Below, piece by piece: positions 35,231-44,300 of a stretch of DNA of 56,639 nt; within the stretch, counting starts at the first letter, position 1; each line of letters starts with the position of its first letter. The translations under genes were made by a program, and so were the position numbers. The notes under the pieces were generated by a model, which was not told where the DNA came from, did not search any database, and saw nothing but the letters and a program-made list of their open reading frames with translations. The DNA comes from Flavobacteriaceae bacterium (GTDB lineage: Bacteria > Bacteroidota > Bacteroidia > Flavobacteriales > Flavobacteriaceae), in contig NZIQ01000078.1 of NCBI GenBank assembly GCA_002691685.1, forward strand, positions 1-56,639. Reading direction: 5' to 3'.

Positions 35231-36583
35231 ATGTCTAAAGACATTCGTATCAAAAAAGGATTGTCTATTTCATTAAAAGGAGAGGCTGAAATGCGCACTA
35301 AAAAAGCCAAAGACAGTGAAACTTTTAAAGTGAGATTAGATGATTTTCATGGGTTAACTCCAAAATTAATTCACAAAGTAAACGCACAAGTTTCTAAAGG
35401 CGAAGCTCTTTTTTACGACAAGAATAACGAAGAAATCCTTTTTGTCTCACCAGTGAGTGGAACTATTACGGATATTGAAAGGGGAGCGCGAAGAAGTGTC
35501 CTGAATATTTCAATTGAAGCTGATGGTAAGAATACATCTCTTGATCACAAAGCTTTTGACTTTACAGGAAAAAGCTCAGAAGATGTAAAGCAGCACCTTC
35601 TGAAATCTGGTTGTTGGCCTTACATCAAACAAAGACCGTATGATGTAATTGCAAGACCAGACCAAAATCCAAAAGCTGTATTTATTTCAGCTTTCAATTC
35701 TGGTCCTCTCCAACCAGACTTAGAATATATCCTCAAAGGGAATGAACAAAAATTACAAGTGGCTATCGATGCTCTTAATATTATGACACCGGGAAAGGTT
35801 CATGTCTCAGTCGCAAACAAAGAGGGTTCTGCATTTGAAGCAATAAAAAATATAGACTTACACGCTGTATCTGGTCCTCATCCTGTAGGATTAGTCGGTA
35901 CTCAAATCGGACAAATCGATCCCATCAACAAAGGAGAGGTGGTTTGGACCATTGGAGCACAAGACCTTCTTATCATCGGTGAGTTGCTGCTCAGTGGAAA
36001 ATATAATCCAGAGCGTATTGTAGCTGTAACAGGTTCTTCATTTAAAGAACCAATTTACGTGAGAACTACCTATGGTGCCTCTTTAGAAAATGCTATTGCG
36101 AGCTGTGGATTAAAAGAAGGCAATCACCGTTTGATTAATGGTGATGTGCTTACTGGTTGCACTTCAGAAATGGATGGAGCCGTTGGATTTTATACTACTC
36201 AGATTACGGCTATACCTGAGGGTGATGATTACGAGTTTTTTGGTTGGAATAAACCAGTTTTTGATAAAATTTCAAGTACTAGAGCATTTACTTTTTCGTG
36301 GTTGACACCTAAGAAAAAATATGATTTGACCACCAATACAAATGGTGAGCACAGAGCATTTGTCGTTACAGGGAGTTATGAAAAAGTATTTCCGTTGGAC
36401 ATATATCCAATGCAATTGCTCAAGGCTTGTATGGTTAAAGATTTAGACGAAATGGAACAGTTAGGTTTATACGAGGTTGCTCCTGAAGACTTTGCATTGA
36501 CAGAGTTCATTTGCATCTCAAAACAACCGCATCAACAAATTATTAGAGAAGGATTAGATTTCTTACTCAAAGAAATTGGATAA
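35231..36583 (+). CDS. nqrA: Na+-translocating NADH:quinone reductase subunit A
   Basis: This 450-residue peripheral cytoplasmic subunit of Na+-NQR begins with the typical DIRIKKGLSISLKGEAE. It includes the biotinyl/lipoyl-like segment with LFVSPVSGTITDIERG, then RPYDVIARPDQNPKAVFISAFNS-like sequence and GGLKxG-like quinone-site context (LKSGCWPYIKQRP). It is the first gene of nqrABCDEF and sits behind a good promoter. The complex is the sodium pump and entry point of the respiratory chain in many marine bacteria. Confidence 0.96.
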   Translation: MSKDIRIKKGLSISLKGEAEMRTKKAKDSETFKVRLDDFHGLTPKLIHKVNAQVSKGEALFYDKNNEEILFVSPVSGTITDIERGARRSVLNISIEADGKNTSLDHKAFDFTGKSSEDVKQHLLKSGCWPYIKQRPYDVIARPDQNPKAVFISAFNSGPLQPDLEYILKGNEQKLQVAIDALNIMTPGKVHVSVANKEGSAFEAIKNIDLHAVSGPHPVGLVGTQIGQIDPINKGEVVWTIGAQDLLIIGELLLSGKYNPERIVAVTGSSFKEPIYVRTTYGASLENAIASCGLKEGNHRLINGDVLTGCTSEMDGAVGFYTTQITAIPEGDDYEFFGWNKPVFDKISSTRAFTFSWLTPKKKYDLTTNTNGEHRAFVVTGSYEKVFPLDIYPMQLLKACMVKDLDEMEQLGLYEVAPEDFALTEFICISKQPHQQIIREGLDFLLKEIG

Positions 36584-36586
36584 AGC

Positions 36587-37825
36587 ATGAAACAGGCATT
36601 GCACAATTACAAAGAAAAAATTAAGGGCAATAAATGGGCCCCCGCATTTAATGCAATTCACACTTTTTTGTACACACCAAATGAGGTAACCCAGAAAGGA
36701 ACGCACGTTAAGGCGGTAGATGATTTGAAACGAACAATGAACACGGTTATTTTATCCTTGGTTCCCTGTTTGCTTTTTGGAATATTTAACGCAGGATACC
36801 AGCATTACAGTGCTATCAATGGTTTTCCTGAGTCATTTTCACTGTTTGAACATTTTATCAATTGGGAAAATTTCATTTTAGGAATTTCTTCCGTACTTCC
36901 GCTTTTAATCGTCTCCTATGGTGTAGGATTGGCGGTTGAATTTGTTTTCGCAGTCATCAAAGGTCATGAAGTAGAGGAGGGCTACCTTGTCACCGGAATG
37001 TTGGTGCCACTAATTGTGCCTATCGATACGCCTTTATGGATGCTCGCTGTAGCTGTAATCTTTGGAGTAGTTATCGGTAAGGAGGTTTTTGGAGGAACAG
37101 GAATGAATATCTTAAATCCGGCTTTGACCATCAGAGCATTTTTGTTTTTTGCCTATCCGACTTGGATGAGTGGAGATAAAGTATGGGTGCACGATGCTGT
37201 CAACGGGGTAACCAAAGCAAACAGTGCAGATGCAATTTCAGGAGAAACCGTACTCGGTTACCTCGCCCAAAATAGAACAGATGAATATGCCTATTCACTC
37301 TCAGATATGTTTTATGGATTTATTCCTGGATCGGTGGGAGAGACCTCTGCATTTTTGATTTTACTGGGAGGACTGTTTTTAATTTTTGCAAAAATCGGTA
37401 GTTGGAGAATTATGCTTAGCGGTATTCTTGGAGCACTAGCTATGGGATTAATTTTCAATGCCGTTGTCGATTTTGGATGGATAGGTTCTTACAGTAAATT
37501 TTACAGTTTAATGGCCTTCGATTATTGGAAACATCTAATCGTGGGAGGCTTGGCCTTTGGTATTGTATTTATGGCTACGGATCCAGTAACTGCAGCACAA
37601 ACCAATAGAGGGAAGTGGATTTACGGATTTTTAATTGGATTTATTTCTGTAATGATTCGAGTTTTCAACCCTGGATACCCTGAAGGTGTTTTCTTGGCTA
37701 TCTTATTGATGAATGTGTTTGCCCCTACTATTGATCACTACGTAGTTCAAGCCAATGTAAAGAGAAGAATGAAAAGAGCATCACTCGCTCAAGCCAACTC
37801 AAACTTTAACACACAAAACGCCTAA
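36587..37825 (+). CDS. nqrB: Na+-translocating NADH:quinone reductase subunit B
   Basis: This 412-residue polytopic subunit carries covalent FMN and riboflavin. Some nine to ten membrane helices are visible. The flavinylation site for ApbE is predicted at T221 in DAISGETVLG; the motif has Glu where the family usually has Ala (SGAT). The block GKEVFGGTGMNILNPALTI near 164-182 and FMATDPVTAAQTNRGKWIYG are conserved. It begins 3 bases after nqrA. Confidence 0.95.
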   Translation: MKQALHNYKEKIKGNKWAPAFNAIHTFLYTPNEVTQKGTHVKAVDDLKRTMNTVILSLVPCLLFGIFNAGYQHYSAINGFPESFSLFEHFINWENFILGISSVLPLLIVSYGVGLAVEFVFAVIKGHEVEEGYLVTGMLVPLIVPIDTPLWMLAVAVIFGVVIGKEVFGGTGMNILNPALTIRAFLFFAYPTWMSGDKVWVHDAVNGVTKANSADAISGETVLGYLAQNRTDEYAYSLSDMFYGFIPGSVGETSAFLILLGGLFLIFAKIGSWRIMLSGILGALAMGLIFNAVVDFGWIGSYSKFYSLMAFDYWKHLIVGGLAFGIVFMATDPVTAAQTNRGKWIYGFLIGFISVMIRVFNPGYPEGVFLAILLMNVFAPTIDHYVVQANVKRRMKRASLAQANSNFNTQNA

Positions 37826-37827
37826 GC

Positions 37828-38577
37828 ATGTCAATCAATACTGAAAAAAATTCATACACCATTATTTTTGCAGTCATCATGGTTGTTGTTGTAGGATCCC
37901 TACTAGCTTTAATGGCCTCAGGATTAAAGTCTAAAATCAAAGAGAATGAGCGTTTCGAAAAACAGCAAAACATTCTATATGCCATGGGTGTAAATCGAAA
38001 TCAAGATGAATCTTCTGTTAATTTTATCCCTACTACAGAGGTCGAATCTATTTTTAACAATCTTATAGAAGGGCAATACGTGCTCTCAGGAGGAGAAATC
38101 CAGGCTCAAGAAGAAGCATATCTCATTGACCTGAAGAAAGAAATAAATAAAATTAAAAAAGGAGATAAGGCGAGCCTTCCACTTTTTGTGGGAACCAATG
38201 ACAATCAGAAATACTATATCATTCCAATGTATGGTAAGGGCCTTTGGGATGCCATTTGGGGATATATGGCCGTTGACGAAGATATGATCATCAAAGGTGT
38301 TTATTTTGATCACAAAGCAGAAACCCCAGGACTAGGCGCTAACATCAAATTGCGTTATTTCATGGACGATTTTATTGGCGAATCTATCGCGTCAAACGGA
38401 AAGTTTGGAGGAATCAGTGTGGTAAAAGGAAATAATGACCCCCTGAATGAAGACAAATCAGATGCTGAAGTAGATGCTTTAGCAGGTGCAACCATAACAG
38501 GTAACGGAGTATCAGACATGATCAAAGAAAGTGTGAAACTCTATCAACCTTTTTTACAATCAATAATGACCAATTAG
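37828..38577 (+). CDS. nqrC: Na+-translocating NADH:quinone reductase subunit C
   Basis: This 249-residue subunit has an N-terminal membrane helix (about 10-31) and a periplasmic FMN domain. Covalent FMN is expected on T224 in DALAGATITGNGV, the target of ApbE. HKAETPGLGANI is the other family block. It follows nqrB by 2 bases and precedes nqrD by 1 base. Confidence 0.95.
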   Translation: MSINTEKNSYTIIFAVIMVVVVGSLLALMASGLKSKIKENERFEKQQNILYAMGVNRNQDESSVNFIPTTEVESIFNNLIEGQYVLSGGEIQAQEEAYLIDLKKEINKIKKGDKASLPLFVGTNDNQKYYIIPMYGKGLWDAIWGYMAVDEDMIIKGVYFDHKAETPGLGANIKLRYFMDDFIGESIASNGKFGGISVVKGNNDPLNEDKSDAEVDALAGATITGNGVSDMIKESVKLYQPFLQSIMTN

Positions 38578-38578
38578 T

Positions 38579-39226
38579 ATGGCACTACTATCAAAAAAAG
38601 ACACAAACTTAATACTAGATCCACTCGCGGACAACAATCCTATTACCATTCAGGTATTAGGAATTTGTTCAGCACTAGCCATTACTGCAGAGCTCAAGGC
38701 TTCTGTGGTTATGTCTATTTCGGTGTTGTTCGTAATGGGAATTGGTAATGTAGTTATCTCTTTACTCAGAAACCTCATTCCTTCAAAAATTAGAATTATC
38801 GTACAACTTATTGTAATCGCTGCATTGGTGATTATTGTTGATCAGGTGCTAAAGGCATTTGCTTATGAGCTCAGTAAGACATTATCGGTGTTTGTAGGGT
38901 TGATTATTACCAATTGCATCATCATGGGACGATTTGAAGCATTTGCTTTAGGTAATGGTCCTTGGCGTTCTTTTTTAGATGGTATCGGAAATGCATTTGG
39001 TTACGCAGTTATTCTAATTATGGTTGGATTTTTAAGGGAATTATTGGGATCAGGAACCTTGTTCGGTGTTCCAGTCTTGGGAGATCCTATCGCAAAAACT
39101 GGCTTATATGCCTTTGGTTACGAAAACAATGGCTTTATGATCATTCCTCCAGCCGCTCTTATTGTTGTTGGAGTTTTAATATGGATTCAACGCGCACAGA
39201 ATAAATCATTAATTGAAGAGGCCTAA
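38579..39226 (+). CDS. nqrD: Na+-translocating NADH:quinone reductase subunit D
   Basis: This 215-residue subunit has six membrane helices and is related to NqrE and RnfE. Conserved segments include NPITIQVLGICSALAITAEL, IPSKIRIIVQLIVIA and VGLIITNCIIMGRFEAFA, the last carrying the half-channel cysteine that shares an iron site with NqrE. Length and order within the operon are normal. Confidence 0.95.
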   Translation: MALLSKKDTNLILDPLADNNPITIQVLGICSALAITAELKASVVMSISVLFVMGIGNVVISLLRNLIPSKIRIIVQLIVIAALVIIVDQVLKAFAYELSKTLSVFVGLIITNCIIMGRFEAFALGNGPWRSFLDGIGNAFGYAVILIMVGFLRELLGSGTLFGVPVLGDPIAKTGLYAFGYENNGFMIIPPAALIVVGVLIWIQRAQNKSLIEEA

Positions 39227-39238
39227 AATAGAGTAGTT

Positions 39239-39997
39239 ATGTTAGAACACTTAGAATTATTTTTTAAATCGATATTTATTGACAATATGGTATTTGCTGT
39301 CTTTTTAGGTATGTGCTCTTATTTAGCCGTATCAAAAAAGGTAGCCACTGCAGTTGGTTTAGGAGCAGCGGTTATTTTTGTCTTAACTGTAACAGTTCCA
39401 TTAAACTGGCTTTTAGACCAATACATTCTTCAAGAAGGGGCATTGACCTGGTTAGGACCTGAATTTGCAGACTACGACCTAAGCTTTCTGTCCTTTATTT
39501 TATTTATCGCTACGATTGCAACTATGGTTCAGTTGGTAGAAATTGTGGTCGAGAAGTTTTCTCCAGCTCTTTATAACTCACTAGGTATCTTTTTGCCTTT
39601 AATTGCGGTGAACTGTGCCATTTTAGGGGGTTCACTTTTTATGCAGGCTCGTGAAATTTCAAGCTTTGCATTGGCCTTAAATTACGGTTTCTCTTCGGGT
39701 ATTGGGTGGTTTCTAGCTATTCTAGCCATCGCAGCAATTCGAGAAAAAATTAGATATTCAGCCGTTCCAGGGCCATTACGTGGTTTGGGAATCACCTTTA
39801 TTATTACTGGACTCATGGGAATAGGTTTCCAAAGTTTTGGTGGTATGCTAACCGGAGATAATGAACCTCCAGCAGCCGAAGAGGTTGTTAAAACAATTTC
39901 TCCAGTAGACATCAAGGAATTGACTCAGGATGCAGCAGAGATTGAAAAAGACCAAGAGGCCAAAGAAACAAACAAAGACTTAGTACTAAATCCTTAA
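39239..39997 (+). CDS. nqrE: Na+-translocating NADH:quinone reductase subunit E, with a C-terminal tail
   Basis: The first 205 or so residues are the six-helix NqrE core, including [19 protein letters not shown] and [16 protein letters not shown] with the iron-site cysteines. After FQSFGG at about residue 203 comes a further acidic, lysine-containing hydrophilic tail (residues 204-252) with no membrane helix. Vibrio NqrE is about 198 residues and lacks it. The tail contains [11 protein letters not shown] and ends KDLVLNP. I recall longer NqrE proteins in Flavobacteria, so it may be lineage-wide. Its role is unknown. Confidence 0.93.
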   Translation: MLEHLELFFKSIFIDNMVFAVFLGMCSYLAVSKKVATAVGLGAAVIFVLTVTVPLNWLLDQYILQEGALTWLGPEFADYDLSFLSFILFIATIATMVQLVEIVVEKFSPALYNSLGIFLPLIAVNCAILGGSLFMQAREISSFALALNYGFSSGIGWFLAILAIAAIREKIRYSAVPGPLRGLGITFIITGLMGIGFQSFGGMLTGDNEPPAAEEVVKTISPVDIKELTQDAAEIEKDQEAKETNKDLVLNP

Positions 39998-40007
39998 TAT
40001 CGTTCAA

Positions 40008-41315
40008 ATGACTTTAGCAGCAATAGGTGGTACAATAGCAATTACAGTGGCAGCATTCTTAACGTTAATTTTAGCGTTGGTTGCCCTGTTGTTATTTACG
40101 AAAGAAAAATTAGCGCCTTCAGGGCCCGTTAAAATTCTTCTCAATGGAGAGCGTGAAATAGAAGTGGCCTCAGGAGATACACTTTTGACCACCCTAGGTA
40201 ATCAAAAAATCTTTTTGCCTTCAGCATGTGGAGGTGGTGGATCTTGCATTCAATGCGAATGTCATGTTTTAGCTGGAGGAGGAGAAGCACTTCCGACTGA
40301 AACTCCACATTTTTCTAAAAAGGAGTTACAAGGCGGTGCTCGTTTAGCCTGTCAAGTAAAGGTAAAACAGGATATGGAAATAACTATTCCTGAAGAGATT
40401 TTTGGTATCAAAAAATGGCAAGCCAAGGTGGTGCGTAATTACAATGTGGCCTCATTCATCAAAGAATTTGTAGTTGAGATTCCAGAAGAAATGAATTACA
40501 AGGCGGGAGGATATATTCAAATCGAAATTCCACCATGTGAGGTACGCTACGCCGATATGGACATCACAGCACACCCAGAGGAGCATGAAATACCAATGAA
40601 ATTTAAAGCTGAATGGGATAAATTCAAGCTTTGGCCTTTGGTGATGAAAAATACAGAACTCGTTGAGCGTGCTTACTCAATGGCCTCTTTTCCAGCAGAA
40701 GGAAGAGAAATTATGTTAAATGTTAGAATTGCGACTCCTCCTTTCGACCGTGCTAAGGGAGATTGGATGGATGTCAACCCCGGAGTTGCCTCATCGTACA
40801 TTTTTGGACTTAAGCCAGGTGATGAAGTAACGATATCTGGTCCTTTTGGAGAATTCTTTATCAACGAATCAGAATCTGAAATGCTTTATGTAGGAGGTGG
40901 TGCAGGGATGGCTCCAATGCGTTCTCATTTATATCACCTTTTTAGAACTTTAAAAACTAACAGAAAAGTAACCTATTGGTATGGAGGGCGTTCCAAAAGA
41001 GAATTATTTTATTTAGAACATTTTAGAGCCTTAGAAAGAGAATTCCCGAATTTCAAATTCTATTTAGCGCTCTCTGAGCCACAAGACGTGGACAATTGGC
41101 AAGTGAAGAAAGACATCAATGATAAAGATGGAGATGGATTTGTTGGATTCATTCACAACTGTGTAATCGACAATTATCTCAACGATCACGAAAGTCCAGA
41201 AGATATCGAATTGTACTTCTGTGGGCCTCCATTAATGAACCAGGCTGTTCAAAAAATGGGAGAGGATTTCGGTATTCCAGACGAGCATATCCGATTTGAT
41301 GATTTCGGGGGATAA
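40008..41315 (+). CDS. nqrF: Na+-translocating NADH:quinone reductase subunit F (NADH dehydrogenase)
   Basis: This 435-residue subunit accepts electrons from NADH. An N-terminal membrane helix (about 5-28) is followed by a [2Fe-2S] domain with ligands C74, C80, C83 and C115 (CGGGGSCIQC, then RLACQV). The FAD domain carries RAYSMASFP. The NADH domain carries YVGGGAGMAPMRSH and ELYFCGPPLMNQAV. The C-terminal IRFDDFGG is typical. Confidence 0.96.
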   Translation: MTLAAIGGTIAITVAAFLTLILALVALLLFTKEKLAPSGPVKILLNGEREIEVASGDTLLTTLGNQKIFLPSACGGGGSCIQCECHVLAGGGEALPTETPHFSKKELQGGARLACQVKVKQDMEITIPEEIFGIKKWQAKVVRNYNVASFIKEFVVEIPEEMNYKAGGYIQIEIPPCEVRYADMDITAHPEEHEIPMKFKAEWDKFKLWPLVMKNTELVERAYSMASFPAEGREIMLNVRIATPPFDRAKGDWMDVNPGVASSYIFGLKPGDEVTISGPFGEFFINESESEMLYVGGGAGMAPMRSHLYHLFRTLKTNRKVTYWYGGRSKRELFYLEHFRALEREFPNFKFYLALSEPQDVDNWQVKKDINDKDGDGFVGFIHNCVIDNYLNDHESPEDIELYFCGPPLMNQAVQKMGEDFGIPDEHIRFDDFGG

Positions 41316-41349
41316 TCCGGCTATAGGAATCGGATTTTAGAAGATAAGA

Positions 41350-41718
41350 GTGCGAAAATTAACCGAACAAGAGTTACATAACTTGGCCATGAATATTGTG
41401 GGCAAGGAACTCGAGCGCAATGGATTTGAGTTTTTAGCAGTAAATTCTAAACCGAAGAAAAACCCGCAGTTTGTTTGTCTTAAAGAGAAAAAAACACATT
41501 TTATAGTCGTACGGGCAGTACCCTATCCTGAAGATCCTCTTGCACCCGATCTCAAGCTTCTGAACAAAGTAAAAGACCATGCTGAGAAATTTGAGGCTAC
41601 GTCTTTTTACGCTGGAGTGGGCTTGTATAATGCTGATGACAAAGCCGAAGCCGTACTGCTCAACCAACCCTATGAAATTAATTTTAAAGGGATGATTCCC
41701 ATTCAAGAATTTCTATGA
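41350..41718 (+). CDS. Uncharacterised small protein between nqrF and apbE
   Basis: This 122-residue soluble protein starts with GTG at 41350. Its end overlaps apbE by 4 bases (ATGA), so it is translationally coupled to the flavin-transferase gene. No signal or membrane helix is present. The predicted order is a helix (ELHNLAMNIVGKELERNGF), beta strands (FVCLKEKKTHFIVVRAV), a helix (LLNKVKDHAEKFEA) and a strand (SFYAGVGLYN). That order resembles a PD-(D/E)xK nuclease-like core with the catalytic acids missing. A non-catalytic Na+-NQR assembly role is inferred from position only. The name is unknown. Confidence 0.72.
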   Translation: MRKLTEQELHNLAMNIVGKELERNGFEFLAVNSKPKKNPQFVCLKEKKTHFIVVRAVPYPEDPLAPDLKLLNKVKDHAEKFEATSFYAGVGLYNADDKAEAVLLNQPYEINFKGMIPIQEFL

Positions 41719-42710
41719 GAACGTACATTTTAATTACGTTATTTCTCGGGATTTCGTGTACCCCAAAAAAAGAGGTAATTCGCATTCAAGGCAGCGCCTT
41801 AGGAACTACCTATGGAATTGTTTGTTACGATTGTAATATCCAATCATCTCGCTTACAGTATGCAGTAGATTCCATTGTAGAAGCCGCAAATAATTCGATG
41901 TCTACCTATAGACCCAATTCTTTGATTAGTCGAATCAATAGAGGCGAAGAAAATGTGGTTGTCGATGATCAATTCAAAAAAGTTTTTACTCTAGCTCAAC
42001 AAATTCACAAAGAAACTGACGGCTATTTTGATCCCACTGTAGGCATACTTGTAAACGCTTATGGATTTGGAGCAGAACAGCCACTAGATGTCACTGTTGA
42101 GCTGCGAGATAGTCTTTTGCAATACGTTGGATTTGATAAATTAGTCTTAAAACAAAATGTGCTGCAAAAAACGAATCTCAACACACAATTTGATTTTAAT
42201 GCCATTGCCAAAGGATATACCTTAGATTTAATTGCATTTTATTTAGCTAAAAGCGGAGGTGCTAATTATTTGATTGAATTAGGAGGTGAGATCATAGCCA
42301 AAGGACAAAATCTAGAAAAATCAAAAGCTTGGACAATTGGAATTGATGATCCACAGCGCTTTGAAGAACGAGTACTCAAACAAAAAATCCAGTTAAGCAA
42401 TAAGGCTATGGCTTCCTCTGGTAATTACAGAAAATTTAGAGTGGATGAAAAGGGAAACAAATATGTACACACCATAGACCCTTTTACAGGCGAAGCCAAA
42501 ATGTCTAACGTTTTAGCCACCTCTGTGATAGCCGATGACTGCGCAACTGCTGATGCTTGGGCCACATCCTTCATGGTGATGGATTTGCCAAAGTCACTAG
42601 CTATTTTAAAAGGTCATTCCGATTTATGGGCTTATATCATTTACAGTGACGAGCAAGGAGAAATCAAAGAGTGGTTTTCTCCAGAATTTGAGGCCTTACT
42701 GATCGATTGA
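41715..42710 (+). CDS. apbE: FAD:protein FMN transferase ApbE (lipoprotein)
   Basis: This 331-residue enzyme attaches FMN from FAD to Thr/Ser residues of NqrB and NqrC. The signal LITLFLGISC carries a lipobox cysteine, placing it on the periplasmic face of a membrane, where the NQR flavin domains are. Family blocks: STYRPNSLISRINRG, TDGYFDPTVGILVNAYGFG, FDFNAIAKGYTLDLIA, YLIELGGEIIAKG, and the Mg-binding VIADDCATADAWATSF near residue 275. It is the last gene of the nqr cluster. Its 3' end overlaps a convergent methyltransferase gene by 15 bases. Confidence 0.95.
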   Translation: MRTYILITLFLGISCTPKKEVIRIQGSALGTTYGIVCYDCNIQSSRLQYAVDSIVEAANNSMSTYRPNSLISRINRGEENVVVDDQFKKVFTLAQQIHKETDGYFDPTVGILVNAYGFGAEQPLDVTVELRDSLLQYVGFDKLVLKQNVLQKTNLNTQFDFNAIAKGYTLDLIAFYLAKSGGANYLIELGGEIIAKGQNLEKSKAWTIGIDDPQRFEERVLKQKIQLSNKAMASSGNYRKFRVDEKGNKYVHTIDPFTGEAKMSNVLATSVIADDCATADAWATSFMVMDLPKSLAILKGHSDLWAYIIYSDEQGEIKEWFSPEFEALLID

Positions 42711-43481
42711 TTTTTGTACAAAAGGCAGTATTTCAGTTTCATCTAGTCTATACCTTTCAATTTCTTCTTTCGTGTAAATTTCTTTGACTGAAATTTTTTG
42801 TACCTGAAATTCATGATTTTCAAGCTGGTTGAAAAAATCCATTCCGTATATACGCAGGTGATCGTACTGTCCAAAAATTTCTGTTCGTTTTTCCTTGTCC
42901 ACAATTGAATTGTCTTCAAAGGTCTTGCTGCGACTGTAGTCAATGGGTACTTGAAATATTCCCCATCCACCTGGTTTTAATACCCTATACAATTCAGTAA
43001 GTGCGTCTTGATCTTTTTTAATGTGCTCGAGAACATGATTGCATAAAATCACATCAAAGTAATTGTTTTCGAAAGGTAAATCACAAATGTCTGCGTGTAC
43101 TTCGGCGATTGGAGAGTCCAAATCACAACTGGTGTAGTCGATATGAGAGAGTCGCTTAAAACGTTTGTAAAAAGCTTGTTCTGGGGCCATATGTAGCAAC
43201 TTAATAGGAGTAGACGGATTAAAAAAGTTAGTCCTTGTCTTTAAAAACAACCAAAGAAATCGATGTCTTTCCAGTGAAAAGGTTCCTGGGGCGAGCACAC
43301 CTTCTCGAATTTTTTTATACCCATAGGGCAAGAACTTGCGATAGCTTCTTTGGTCTATAGGGTCTTTATAGGTCGTTCCTGCATAGAACAATGCAATAAA
43401 AGGTCTAAGCCATAAACTGATTTTTATCAGTAGGGGTCTAGGTATACTATTTAAAATAATTTTAACCAACCTTTCGAACAT
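42696..43481 (-). CDS. Class I SAM-dependent methyltransferase
   Basis: This 261-residue protein has a Methyltransf_11-type core. A degenerate SAM region (IKLLHMAPEQAF) is followed by VHADICDLPFENNYFDVILCNHVLEHI and the LYRVLKPGGWGIFQVP strand. The N-terminal 60 residues are basic and partly hydrophobic. Motif I lacks the usual GxGxG glycines, which is unusual but seen in some subgroups. The substrate cannot be inferred. It follows map by 12 bases on the same strand. Confidence 0.85.
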   Translation of the reverse strand: MFERLVKIILNSIPRPLLIKISLWLRPFIALFYAGTTYKDPIDQRSYRKFLPYGYKKIREGVLAPGTFSLERHRFLWLFLKTRTNFFNPSTPIKLLHMAPEQAFYKRFKRLSHIDYTSCDLDSPIAEVHADICDLPFENNYFDVILCNHVLEHIKKDQDALTELYRVLKPGGWGIFQVPIDYSRSKTFEDNSIVDKEKRTEIFGQYDHLRIYGMDFFNQLENHEFQVQKISVKEIYTKEEIERYRLDETEILPFVQKSIDQ

Positions 43482-43493
43482 TGATTATGTTAT

Positions 43494-44294
43494 TTACCAT
43501 CGATAGGGGTCCTCTTCGTTTGTAGAAATTCCCAAGGCCTCGTGCACATAGTCAAATGTGGATAAGAGCTTTGGAACACCATCGACAATCGCTACATTGT
43601 GCTCGAAATGCGCAGAAGGCATTTTATCTGCTGTGACAATACTCCAGCCATCCTTTAATTGCACAACACGATGTGTTCCCATATTAATCATTGGTTCTAT
43701 TGCCACCGCAAGTCCTTCTTGAAATTTTTTTCCCCATCCACGTTTACCGTAATTGGGCATTTCTGGACTTTCGTGCAATTTTTTTCCCAAGCCATGACCT
43801 ACCAATTCTCTAACAACACCATAGCCTGCATCTTCACAATATTTTTGAATGGCCTGGCCTACATCTCCTACTCGGTTGTTGACCTTAAAATGAGAAATTC
43901 CAACATAAAGAGATTCTCGTGTGATTTGCAAAAGTTTTTTAACCTTTTCATCGACTTCTCCAACTTCAAATGTATATGCGTGATCTCCATAAAATTCATT
44001 CATGAGTACTCCACAATCCACAGAAATCACGTCTCCTTCTTGAAGTGGAGTGTCTCCTGGAATTCCGTGAACGACTTGCTCATTCGGACTCCAGTTTAAG
44101 GTGTTTGGAAATCCATACATATTTAAGAACCCTGGAGAACCTTTGTGATCTCGTATAAATTCTTCGGCCATTTGATCAAGCTTTATCGGATGAGCTCCCG
44201 GCTTGATTTCGCTAGCCAACATCCCTAGCGTTTTAGAAACGAGTCTCGCGCTCTCACGCATAAGTACCAATTCTTCTTTTGACTTCAGTATCAT
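43494..44294 (-). CDS. map: Type I methionine aminopeptidase
   Basis: This 266-residue enzyme removes initiator methionine. The two-metal ligands are visible: Asp in SVDCGVLMNEFYGDHAY (two Asp), His in GHGLGKKLHESPEMPNYG, Glu in AVAIEPMI and Glu in FEHNVAIVDG. Length is normal for type I. It lies 6 bases after gpmI. Confidence 0.95.
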   Translation of the reverse strand: MILKSKEELVLMRESARLVSKTLGMLASEIKPGAHPIKLDQMAEEFIRDHKGSPGFLNMYGFPNTLNWSPNEQVVHGIPGDTPLQEGDVISVDCGVLMNEFYGDHAYTFEVGEVDEKVKKLLQITRESLYVGISHFKVNNRVGDVGQAIQKYCEDAGYGVVRELVGHGLGKKLHESPEMPNYGKRGWGKKFQEGLAVAIEPMINMGTHRVVQLKDGWSIVTADKMPSAHFEHNVAIVDGVPKLLSTFDYVHEALGISTNEEDPYRW

Positions 44295-44300
44295 CAGATC

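Noticed and set aside
43659-44099. 146-residue open frame on the plus strand
   Set aside because: It lies wholly antisense to map, whose family match and metal ligands are unambiguous; the translation has no family features.
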